The position numbers and the translations under genes were made by a program. This document shows positions 6,797-13,364 of a stretch of 13,518 nt of DNA, one piece after another. The DNA is from Deltaproteobacteria bacterium. GTDB taxonomy: Bacteria > Bdellovibrionota > UBA1018. The notes beneath the pieces were generated by a model, which was not told where the DNA came from, searched no databases, and was given only the letters and a program-made list of their open reading frames with translations. Location of the stretch: assembly GCA_013286765.1 (NCBI GenBank), contig JABDFB010000061.1, forward strand, positions 1 to 13,518, written 5' to 3'. How positions within the stretch are numbered: position 1 is the first letter of the stretch; each line of letters opens with the position of its first letter.

Positions 6797-7678
6797 ATGA
6801 GAGAGAAAATAAGAAAACCATTTATTACTTTTTGTTTTTTGTTTGGTTTGGCCACAACAGCAGTCGCCGATGATCAAGAATTTAAGATGATAGAGAGCGT
6901 CGGTATATTTGACAATACAAGAATTGCTACCTTCACCACCCCGGTTCGGGCAAGGCCAAGTTCCGGAATTTTTATCTATTCTCACGGTATGACGAGCAGG
7001 ACGCTATATCATTCGAAACTGTTCAAAGCTGTTTATGAAGCAGGCTACGACGTAATGGCATATGATTTGCCGGGCCACGGAAACTCAGAACGCACACTTG
7101 GATTGAGAGGTGGCGTAAAGGGATTTCCTCAAATGACAGAGGTCCTTGATGGAATAGTTAAGCACTCGACAGAAGTCTTTGGATCCGAAAAAATATTCAT
7201 ATCGGGCTGGAGCTTAGGCGGTCTTATATCTACAATCTATTTACAGCAGCACCCGGGCGTAGCAAATGCGGCGGTTTTGTACGCCCCCGGAATAGCTTTT
7301 GCTTTTCTCGATGGTAATTTTTCCATATTGTCGGGTGTAAAATCTGAAAATTTAGTAAGTGACAAAGGGCTTGCCGAAACACTCAGAAACGATGAATCGT
7401 TTTTTTCTATTCCTCCCCCATGCCTCGCCAAAGCCTTAATCACAGGTATACTAGGCCTCGATTCGAACAAGTACTCCACCAATACTCTCCTGTTTACTGC
7501 AGGACGCGATTACTTTGTGTCTACGCCGAGAACCGAAGCGTTTTTCGAAAGTGCAAAGGATAAAAATGCAATGACACTTGAGACTGTTAATTTAGCGAAC
7601 AGCCTGCATGATGTAGAAAACGATGTTGATTCCGAGACAGTAATCAAAACTACTATAGAATATCTGAATAGGAATTAA
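6797..7678 (+). CDS. exported alpha/beta hydrolase, monoacylglycerol-lipase/S33-like
   Basis: The ATG at 6797 follows an ideal AGGAGGA ribosome-binding site with 7-base spacing and starts a Sec signal peptide (MREKIRKPFITFCFLFGLAT, cleavage after AVA), giving 293 aa. A frame open further upstream is not needed. The mature protein is a complete alpha/beta hydrolase: oxyanion-side HG at 63-64, YDLPGHGNSER at 89-99 (typical of the Hydrolase_4/monoglyceride lipase group), nucleophile elbow GWSLGG with S139, acid D238 in LLFTAGRDYF, and H271 in NSLHDVEND. The triad is intact, so it should hydrolyse an ester, perhaps a lipid; the substrate cannot be read from sequence. Export puts it outside the cytoplasm, where it could act on host or environmental lipids. 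It stands alone, about 320 bases after the SUMF-like gene on the same strand. Confidence 0.88.
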   Translation: MREKIRKPFITFCFLFGLATTAVADDQEFKMIESVGIFDNTRIATFTTPVRARPSSGIFIYSHGMTSRTLYHSKLFKAVYEAGYDVMAYDLPGHGNSERTLGLRGGVKGFPQMTEVLDGIVKHSTEVFGSEKIFISGWSLGGLISTIYLQQHPGVANAAVLYAPGIAFAFLDGNFSILSGVKSENLVSDKGLAETLRNDESFFSIPPPCLAKALITGILGLDSNKYSTNTLLFTAGRDYFVSTPRTEAFFESAKDKNAMTLETVNLANSLHDVENDVDSETVIKTTIEYLNRN

Positions 7679-7806
7679 TCGGACGAACACGACTGATTAG
7701 GCACAATTCGATGTCCCTACTATCCCCGCGAAGGCTATATCAACTCAACACACTAAATACTGTGGGCGGCCTTAAAGCCAGCACGGATCAGACTCTTCGT
7801 TCTCCC

Positions 7807-8260
7807 CTAGCTGCCCGCGCTAGATGTAAAGAGCCTCACTAAATCCGAAATGAAGATAAAGCTTTGGTCATTAAATCGGCAGACAGGAATTTTGCTGTCG
7901 TCCGCTTGATAAATGGCCTCCTCCACGCCTTTGATTGCGAAACACAACGCCTCATCTATCTGTACCTGATCTTGAGTCTTTACCTGATTTACTAGAGCCG
8001 CCCGTGTTGGAAATTGGACTTTGCCTTGGGCAATTTGAGAGGCTCTACATTGCTGAGCCATGCAGGATTTTGTTGCAGAAATTTGAATGCCGCCTTTTAC
8101 GGGCATGACATAGACCAATCGGATCCAGAGCAATAGAGGTTGGAACTTTTTTCACGCTGCCTTTTGCAGAACGAGCCTTCTTAAGCCCCTTCTTTACTGC
8201 TTTCCAGTCTGCCTCAAACGATTTTTCATATCCTTTTTCATTCTTAACGTAGCGAGGCAT
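7807..8260 (-). pseudogene. frameshifted gene of unknown function (about 148 aa if restored)
   Basis: Reading starts at an ATG (8258-8260) with a good AAAGGA ribosome-binding site. The first frame gives a Lys-rich N-terminus (MPRYVKNEKGYEKSFEADWK...VKKVPTSIALD), then loses coding character around 8118-8125. The neighbouring frame takes over at once with RLVYVMPVKGGIQISATK and runs to a TAG at 7807, ending FIFISDLVRLFTSSAGS. Removing one base in the GGATCCG run near 8121-8126 joins the two into one continuous protein. The N-terminal half is very basic and the C-terminal half neutral to acidic. I do not recognise the family. A true mutation, a sequencing error and a programmed +1 shift are all possible; I see no classical slippery stop context, so decay or error is likelier. 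Confidence 0.55.
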
Positions 8261-8358
8261 ACCTTTTCCTTTCCGATCTGCTCATCGGTCGAATCAAGAT
8301 CACGCGAATCGAGATATTAGACGTATCGTATCAGATAAAAAGGATTGAATTTGAAATA

Positions 8359-8407
8359 GTGAGCGAGCATCCTGTTTTTGCTACAAAACGGGGGGACACT
8401 CGCTCAT
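8359..8407. other. long imperfect hairpin upstream of the decayed gene
   Basis: TGAGCGAG (about 8360-8367) pairs with CTCGCTCA (8399-8406). After two mismatches the stem continues (TCC with GGA, then GTTTT with AAAAC) around a short loop near 8380-8385, with a few extra Gs bulged on the 3' arm. It lies about 100 bases upstream of the minus-strand start at 8260 and has no T-run, so it does not look like a terminator. It could be a small repeat element or a structured leader. Confidence 0.35.
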
Positions 8408-8471
8408 GGGGAAGGTAGCATATCGGATAAAAAATTGGAGAGAGTATAATCGCGCTTTTAGGGTTTGTTCG

Positions 8472-8612
8472 TGACCCCCAATTGAAGTTGACACCTCCAA
8501 ATGACTAAAAGGATCAGAATACCCCGCATTCAGGATTAAATATGATGAGCCCTATGGAATACGTTAAAACAGTTAATTTTTAATAACCAAGGTGTCAACT
8601 TTTTGGGGGCCA
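8472..8612 (+). mobile_element. 141-bp internally deleted IS3-type element (MITE-like)
   Basis: Inverted ends of about 24 bases frame this stretch: TGACCCCCAATTGAAGTTGA at the left start and, on the opposite strand, TGGCCCCCAAAAAGTTGACA at the right, both then running into CACC. TG...CA ends are typical of the IS3 family. Inside, an ATG at 8501 opens MTKRIRIPRIQD and stops at 8537, like the basic start of an IS3 orfA. Codons 8545-8583 read MSPMEYVKTVNF then stop, like the SP-x-EY end of an IS3 orfB. The middle, including the catalytic core, is gone. I see no clear target duplication. It could be mobilised only by a full-length relative elsewhere. Confidence 0.65.
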
Positions 8613-8737
8613 AAGCAAACAAGATATCGTGAGAAGGTATTAGTTGATTTCACTACTTGAATTGCGGTAAAAAAATTTCACGTTCAATGAACAAAACATC
8701 AAAAGCATTAAATTAGATAATTAAGAGTAACTTTATT

Positions 8738-9835
8738 ATGAAAAAAAGAATTGTTTTAAAAGTTTTGATTACAATTTCCCTACTTCTACCATGCTTGATT
8801 TATCGGGCTTCGGCATCTGAAACCGACACGTCAGAACCTAAGAAAGCATTTTCTAATTCTTTTTGTAAAAAGTGTAATAGAAAATTCGCAGGTGCCCGAG
8901 ACCTTCGAAGAGACCAATGGAGACATCAAGGGAGAAAGTTTATATGTGATATTTGCAGCAAAGCTTACTCGGGAGACTATCTTCTGAAGCCGCATCTTAA
9001 GAACATCCATGGTACCGAGGGATTTGGTTGTCTAACGTGCTACGAAGTATTTTCAAGTGACGAAAATTTAAATAAACATATGACTACACATCATATCGAG
9101 TTCCGCTGCCTTTTTTTTAACGACGAATGTAAGGAAACATTTCGGTCAAAGGCTTTATTGAGGAACCATCTAATTAACAAACACGCAGCTCATCGTTACG
9201 ATGTAGATGTACAAGAGTCAAAAGAACTACAAGTAAGCGATTTACACACAGACAATTCACAAGAAGACGATTCACACGTAAGCGAATCAAACATACCCCA
9301 ACTAGTTAGGGATTGCACACCGAGGGCTAGCATGCATCCATTGCCTTCCTTCTTAAACATCTATAAGAAGTGGACGGGAACGGACATAAGAACAGAAGTT
9401 GCTCAGAGAAGACCTGAAAATAGAAGCGAAATACCCGACGGCATTTCTTTTCCCGAGGCACCCACATCCGCACCAAGACAATATCCCACGCTTCCTCCTG
9501 CAGCGAGACTCGCCGCTTCAGGATCTAGCAAATTTATGCGTCAAGATGAATGGTCGCGGGTGAAGAAGGCACGAGCAACAGAAGCACAAGCCCAGACACA
9601 AGAAATACGAACAGAAACCCAAGCCAGCCGCAAACGGAAAAGACCCGACATCGAAACAGCTCCCACGAATCTGTTGCCTTCCTTCTTAGAGACCTACAAA
9701 GCACGAAACGGAATAGACATAAGAACGGAAATTGCTCTGAGAAGATCTGAAAATGGAAGCAATATACCCAACAGCATTTCTTCTCCCAAGGCACCCGTGC
9801 TCCTACCGGATTTGATTGATCTTACTCAGGAGTGA
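8738..9835 (+). CDS. exported C2H2 zinc-finger protein with NLS-like and SUMO-binding-like motifs
   Basis: A 365-aa protein opening with a Sec signal peptide (MKKRIVLKVLITISLLLPCL, cleavage near ASA at 25-27). Four eukaryotic-type zinc fingers follow: C43-C46...D59/H63 (first His replaced by Asp), C70-C73...H86-H91, C98-C101...H114-H118 and C124-C131...H144-H149. An acidic linker leads to two copies of a 41-residue module, 202-242 and 313-353 (26 of 41 identical; cores LPSFL and DIRTE). Between them sits RKRKRP (298-303), a classical nuclear-localisation pattern. The last residues, PDLIDLTQE, match a SUMO-interacting motif of the RNF4 type (VDLT plus acidic). This set suggests a protein made for the nucleus of a host cell; that role is inferred. 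There is no strong ribosome-binding site before the ATG. Confidence 0.82.
   Translation: MKKRIVLKVLITISLLLPCLIYRASASETDTSEPKKAFSNSFCKKCNRKFAGARDLRRDQWRHQGRKFICDICSKAYSGDYLLKPHLKNIHGTEGFGCLTCYEVFSSDENLNKHMTTHHIEFRCLFFNDECKETFRSKALLRNHLINKHAAHRYDVDVQESKELQVSDLHTDNSQEDDSHVSESNIPQLVRDCTPRASMHPLPSFLNIYKKWTGTDIRTEVAQRRPENRSEIPDGISFPEAPTSAPRQYPTLPPAARLAASGSSKFMRQDEWSRVKKARATEAQAQTQEIRTETQASRKRKRPDIETAPTNLLPSFLETYKARNGIDIRTEIALRRSENGSNIPNSISSPKAPVLLPDLIDLTQE
9341..9463 (+). repeat. internal module, copy 1 (encodes 41 residues)
   Basis: This is the first copy of a 123-bp in-frame duplication inside the zinc-finger gene; the second starts 333 bases later. Both begin TTGCCTTCCTTCTTA and end GGCACCC. 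The proteins share LPSFL, YK, DIRTE, RR, EN and IP/IS positions. Confidence 0.8.
9674..9796 (+). repeat. internal module, copy 2 (encodes 41 residues)
   Basis: This is the second copy of the 123-bp module. It lies directly after the RKRKRP stretch and shortly before the C-terminal IDLT motif. The divergence (26 of 41 residues identical) shows the duplication is not recent, and its upkeep suggests a function such as binding the same partner twice. Confidence 0.8.
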
Positions 9836-10138
9836 TCAACTAGAAACAATCTGTACGTTCTTCTTTTGATGGCTTAGTAATTACTGCAAGTTTTATAAAG
9901 TCATGCTGTGGAAATATATCAATCAGGTTTAATAATTTTTATTAAACTATATAACTTTTAAGCAGATAGCTTGAAGCAAAATGACCTAGCGAGGCAAGAG
10001 ACTCTTTCTTTGCTGTAACCGTATTACATAATTTTAAGATAAATAGTTATCTAGTATATCAATAAAAAACTATGTTACTGGTTTTTAAATATTTACTAGA
10101 AGTGTAATTGTAAAGCTTAAAACCATGGTTGTGATGGT
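9836..10138. other. AT-rich gap after the zinc-finger gene
   Basis: No gene is visible. An AT-only-core hairpin, GTTTAATA (9927-9934) with TATTAAAC (9940-9947), followed by a T-containing stretch, may slow or end transcription. A further small inverted repeat, AAACCAT (10120-10126) with ATGGTTT (10134-10140), lies just before the next open frame. Confidence 0.35.
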
Positions 10139-10465
10139 TTGAATCAATTACACTTTCTGAATGGGGCTGCTTTGAATATTTTGAAACATCCAGCTATTCT
10201 TAAAGCGATCGCTCCTTTTCCGGGAGCTTATATACAGGCTAGCCCAGGTGTTGACGGAAAATCACTTATTGAAAACCTAGAGGCTCAGAGAAAGCAAGAT
10301 ATTCTTGTCCATTTTCAGCAGTTCCGAGATTCTTGGAACCAGTGTATTAATAATGGTTTACCCGTTATTGGTATTCCACCGGTGATTCAAATCATCAAAG
10401 ACTATATTGTGCTGCAACCAAACAGGCAAAAGCTGTCGGAGGAAAGCAAAGCAAGATCATGGTGA
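10139..10465 (+). CDS. orphan open frame of unknown function, possibly a gene fragment
   Basis: The frame is open from 10121 to a stop at 10463-10465; the only usable start is a TTG at 10139 with no ribosome-binding site. The peptide (108 aa) looks protein-like: an N-terminal helix GAALNILKHPAILKAIAPF, a central amphipathic stretch (ENLEAQRKQDILVHFQQF) and a hydrophobic LPVIGIPPVIQIIKDYIVL. It has no signal peptide, unlike most neighbours. I do not recognise the family. Missing start signals and decayed surroundings suggest it could be the C-terminal remnant of a larger gene. Confidence 0.35.
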   Translation: MNQLHFLNGAALNILKHPAILKAIAPFPGAYIQASPGVDGKSLIENLEAQRKQDILVHFQQFRDSWNQCINNGLPVIGIPPVIQIIKDYIVLQPNRQKLSEESKARSW

Positions 10466-10912
10466 TAAGTTTGGCCGTTTTGGTAAATGTTTCCATTCCT
10501 GACCCCGATACCCAATAATCTTTTTCTAAGGTGTAATAGACCCTATGTGAAGACAAAGGGCCTGAAATAGCATAAAGCATTGCAGACTTGGAAATTGCGA
10601 GTTTCATGGACGGTAGTTAAAAAATGACGCAAACTTCCCCAAGCGCTCTGGGCACTCAGAAGACCCTTTTTTAGTCCTCTAGATTGAGAGATCCGCGCCT
10701 CCAGACGGCGTTCAAACTCAAAGAACGGCCTTGTCCAGCTGGAAAAAGGGCATCATTTATCTGATTGTGCTTCTTTACAAACTTTTTCCACATCTTTCAT
10801 ATGGCTGCTAGTAAGCAGGTAACTAGGCATCTACTCTTTGCCTCTAGAAACCGACAATCTACTTAAATTGAATAACTTTATATTTCTCTAACTAGAGGGT
10901 TCTATCCATTCC
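10466..10912. other. gap without a recognised gene
   Basis: About 450 bases with no credible ORF, no strong terminator and no repeat shared with the rest of the window. A minus-strand frame over 10395-10607 exists but lacks start signals. The stretch may hold decayed coding DNA. Confidence 0.35.
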
Positions 10913-10941
10913 TTGAAATTATGGTTGTTTAGTTGTATAAT
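10913..10941 (+). promoter_or_regulatory. near-consensus sigma70 promoter, giving a leaderless mRNA
   Basis: TTGAAA (-35, 10913-10918) and a perfect TATAAT (-10, 10936-10941) are 17 bases apart. Transcription should begin near 10948, about four bases before the ATG at 10952. This accounts for the lack of any ribosome-binding site and excludes an upstream TTG 'start' at 10913, which is the -35 box itself. Confidence 0.75.
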
Positions 10942-10951
10942 AAATTCCTTT

Positions 10952-11728
10952 ATGAATAGATATTTAAGTATTTTGTCGTTATTCTTAGTTCTATCGTCTT
11001 TTTCGCATGCCGAAGCAAGTGAGAGTTTAAATAGTATTTGTTCTTGGTTTAAATCTTGTTTTTGTCCCAAAAAAGAGAAAAGACGTAGTTCGAATCCTTC
11101 TTGTAATGAGGTTCAAGATTCATTAGTGGATAGTCATAATTTATTGAACATTACGGTAGAACTTAAGTCAGATTCAAGAGCTCAATCGAATCTCGGGGGT
11201 GAAATTGAACGACTCAAACGGCTTAAGACTAATACTAGGAAACCTATCGCTCTCATCGTTGGAAGAACTGCTGCTGAAGAAAAAGAGCATGCGCCTCTTC
11301 CCGATAAGTATGAATGGGTCTATCTTGACAAGTATGGGCCGGAGTCACAGCCTCAATTAATGTCAGCACCAATCGATCTAAGGCTTGACACAGCCGATGC
11401 GAACCAATTCGGCCAGATTCCAGATGAAACGTTTTCGTTGATCGTCGGGGATGCATGTACTAGTGATGCTATGGGCAGCTATAATATTAAACAATTCATA
11501 CCCAAGCTTGTCAAGGGTGGTGAAATATCTTATGAGGCATATGAGGATCAAAGTTATTATGCAAAAATTATAGAGTCATTAAGAAAAAGCAAAGAGATAG
11601 ACAATGCTTCCGGTTATCGCTACGAGCATCTCCACGATCGAAGCAGAGAAAGCGTCTCTACAAAACTTGTTGAAATAGACAATAGAAATGAGGGTGCCAT
11701 CCCTTACAATGTCTATATTAAAAGATAA
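10952..11728 (+). CDS. exported protein with a methyltransferase-like Rossmann fold
   Basis: The ATG at 10952 gives 258 aa with a Sec signal peptide (MNRYLSILSLFLVLSSFSHA). A short Cys-rich, basic segment follows (CSWFKSCFCPKKEKRR, 30-45). From about residue 97 the order resembles a class I SAM-dependent methyltransferase: strand KPIALIVGRT (97-106), strand with acidic end YEWVYLDKYG (120-129), LDTADANQFGQIPDETFS (145-162), strand LIVGDAC (163-169), and FIPKLVKGGEIS (182-193), which recalls the LxPGGxL block. The glycine-rich SAM loop is weak, so catalysis is doubtful. A signal peptide is unusual for a SAM-dependent enzyme, because SAM is cytoplasmic; action inside a host cell would resolve this. 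It runs convergent with the LRR gene downstream. The fold assignment is moderate. Confidence 0.65.
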   Translation: MNRYLSILSLFLVLSSFSHAEASESLNSICSWFKSCFCPKKEKRRSSNPSCNEVQDSLVDSHNLLNITVELKSDSRAQSNLGGEIERLKRLKTNTRKPIALIVGRTAAEEKEHAPLPDKYEWVYLDKYGPESQPQLMSAPIDLRLDTADANQFGQIPDETFSLIVGDACTSDAMGSYNIKQFIPKLVKGGEISYEAYEDQSYYAKIIESLRKSKEIDNASGYRYEHLHDRSRESVSTKLVEIDNRNEGAIPYNVYIKR

Positions 11729-11829
11729 GACAAAGATGGGGTCATTAAGCTCACTTCACATATAAGACCAACTCAGCAGGTAAAACATAATTAATGAGGC
11801 TTCGACTAAAAATCGATTCCACAATCTTA

Positions 11830-11865
11830 TGGCTCAGAGTCAAAAACAGTTCGTCTTCTGAGCCA
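11830..11865 (+). terminator. hairpin between convergent genes
   Basis: TGGCTCAGA (11830-11838) pairs with TCTGAGCCA (11857-11865) around an 18-nt loop. It is followed by CAGTTTTGCTAATTTG, fairly T-rich for the plus-strand gene ending at 11728. It lies between the two facing stop codons. The long loop and broken T-run make it a moderate terminator. Confidence 0.45.
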
Positions 11866-11896
11866 CAGTTTTGCTAATTTGTTAATTTTATTAATG

Positions 11897-13153
11897 TTAA
11901 AAAACTATTGGCCTACGAACCAAGACCACTTCCAATTCAGGATTTATCTCAAATAGAGCTTGTCGATAAAAACGACCGGAAGGTGAATCCTCGAAAACAA
12001 TTTTTCTTAGATACTTTAGTTTCCCTACTAGACTGACTATGGTTTCTTTCTCTTTCTGGTGATCGGAAAGGGTGCGAACATTTTGTAACTCAAGTTGATC
12101 CAAATTTGTTAAATATTCTAGCTCCGCAAGCTGCCCAGGTCTGATATCAGCTCCGTTGAGCACCAACGCTTGAAGAGTCGTCGGCAATGCCGAGAATCGA
12201 ATTTCAGTTAGATTATTATCGCCTAAATTGAGTTTTGTTAAACCTCTAAATTCACTTAGCCGACTCATTAAAGATCGAAGTTTTGCGGGTCTCCGCCGAA
12301 ATTCGTTCGAGATACTCCGATTTCTGGAATTTTTCAACTTATTCCAACGCGCTCCGGAATTCAGAGTTCCCCTGAGGTTAATTCCGGTAACATTAGGGCA
12401 CATTTTACGATAGAAATTAAATTCATTATTATTGCTTAATAAAGGATTCACGTAGCCTGCACCTCGAAATAGTCCAACGGGTCCAGTAAAATCCAGTTCA
12501 GTCACGTTTCGCGTCCTCGCGTTCGCCTTGGCCTTACGTGCTCCTCCGAAATCACGTACTTGTTTTCTGCAAGCAGCAAGTTGCGTCTCCATAAGTTGCC
12601 TAATGGCCATGTAAGCTTGTTCGAGTTCTCCCATCATTTGTTCTCGTTCCAATAGGAACATCACTGGCACAGCAAGAAGGGAGATCGGACCACCCATATC
12701 CAGGCCAAAATATGAGCACGCACATGACAATAAAGTTGTAATTATAGTAATTGGCATTTCTTCAGAAATATCGTCCACTTTTCGTTGAGTTTTCTTATCA
12801 TAATAAAATAACCCATCGATACGAAGTGTCGTAGATTGATTACTTATGGGCATTCCTGAAGGATTTTTGCATTCATTCGCAGCAGATTCCACATGGGCAG
12901 ATTCCACCACAATAGAGATCTGCTCAGGAGTTTTCTTCGGCGAAAGAAAATCGTGCTCCTCCGGATGATCCAGATCAAAATTCGTAAAAGTTCCGTAATC
13001 TCCTGGAGATAACGGTTTATTTCTTTGGGATAACGCCTGATCTGCCGGGGATAATCGCTGATCCGATGCCAAGCCGAGACTCGATAAACCTACCAACGCG
13101 GTAGCAATGAATAGAAACCCGAGTCCAGCAAAATCCAACTTGTAATACTTCAT
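11897..13153 (-). CDS. exported leucine-rich-repeat protein, paralogue of the F-box/LRR protein's C-terminus
   Basis: From the ATG at 13151-13153 the protein has 418 aa and a signal peptide (KLDFAGLGFLFIATALVGLS, cleavage after GLA). A TTG at 13189, 12 codons upstream, has the better ribosome-binding site (AGGA, 7 bases), so the real start is uncertain. An LSP-repeated linker follows, then hydrophobic segments (about 134-168, with SLLAVPVMFLL), a helical stretch, and from about 216 irregular LRRs: VTELDFTG, VTGINLRG, LTKLNLGDNNLTEI, LQALVLNG, LDQLELQN. The layout matches the F-box protein: a CPNVTGINLRG / YPNVRKMNLSG block, a long insertion, LT(K/E)LNL(G/S)(D/N)NL, LP(T/D)TL, and (A/G)VELV-like endings. 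There is no F-box here. It is probably a protein-binding scaffold acting outside the cytoplasm. Confidence 0.8.
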   Translation of the reverse strand: MKYYKLDFAGLGFLFIATALVGLSSLGLASDQRLSPADQALSQRNKPLSPGDYGTFTNFDLDHPEEHDFLSPKKTPEQISIVVESAHVESAANECKNPSGMPISNQSTTLRIDGLFYYDKKTQRKVDDISEEMPITIITTLLSCACSYFGLDMGGPISLLAVPVMFLLEREQMMGELEQAYMAIRQLMETQLAACRKQVRDFGGARKAKANARTRNVTELDFTGPVGLFRGAGYVNPLLSNNNEFNFYRKMCPNVTGINLRGTLNSGARWNKLKNSRNRSISNEFRRRPAKLRSLMSRLSEFRGLTKLNLGDNNLTEIRFSALPTTLQALVLNGADIRPGQLAELEYLTNLDQLELQNVRTLSDHQKEKETIVSLVGKLKYLRKIVFEDSPSGRFYRQALFEINPELEVVLVRRPIVF

Positions 13154-13364
13154 AACGCCAAGCGTTAGCATGCGGTCGAAAACTTGCAAATCATTTTCCT
13201 AAACCAGCTCTCAAAAAAGTGCCAATTCCTCAAGTCATTCTAGGGATCTTTAGGCTCGTTTGAAGCAGGAAAAATGTATAGACAGTCAAACTCAGGTTCA
13301 GGGTGTGAGAACACCTTTGAATACATTTGGACTGACGCTACCCTGCTGTGCACTATTTTTAGAT

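Noticed and set aside
9534..9794. Minus-strand frame with hydrophobic residues opposite the zinc-finger gene
   Set aside because: It lies wholly opposite a convincing gene; the hydrophobicity comes from reading its Lys/Glu/Arg-rich codons backwards.
10395..10607. Minus-strand open frame of 70 codons
   Set aside because: No ribosome-binding site, no known motif, and it overlaps the more protein-like plus-strand frame ending at 10465.
11088..11104. GTAGTTCGAATCC, resembling a tRNA T-loop
   Set aside because: No acceptor, D or anticodon stems surround it and it lies inside a coding region.
13157..13196. Possible short leader peptide (9 codons) before the minus-strand LRR gene
   Set aside because: An ATG in the leader opens a 9-codon frame, but its spacing to AGGA is too short, the codons show no attenuation pattern, and the same AGGA serves the in-frame TTG better.
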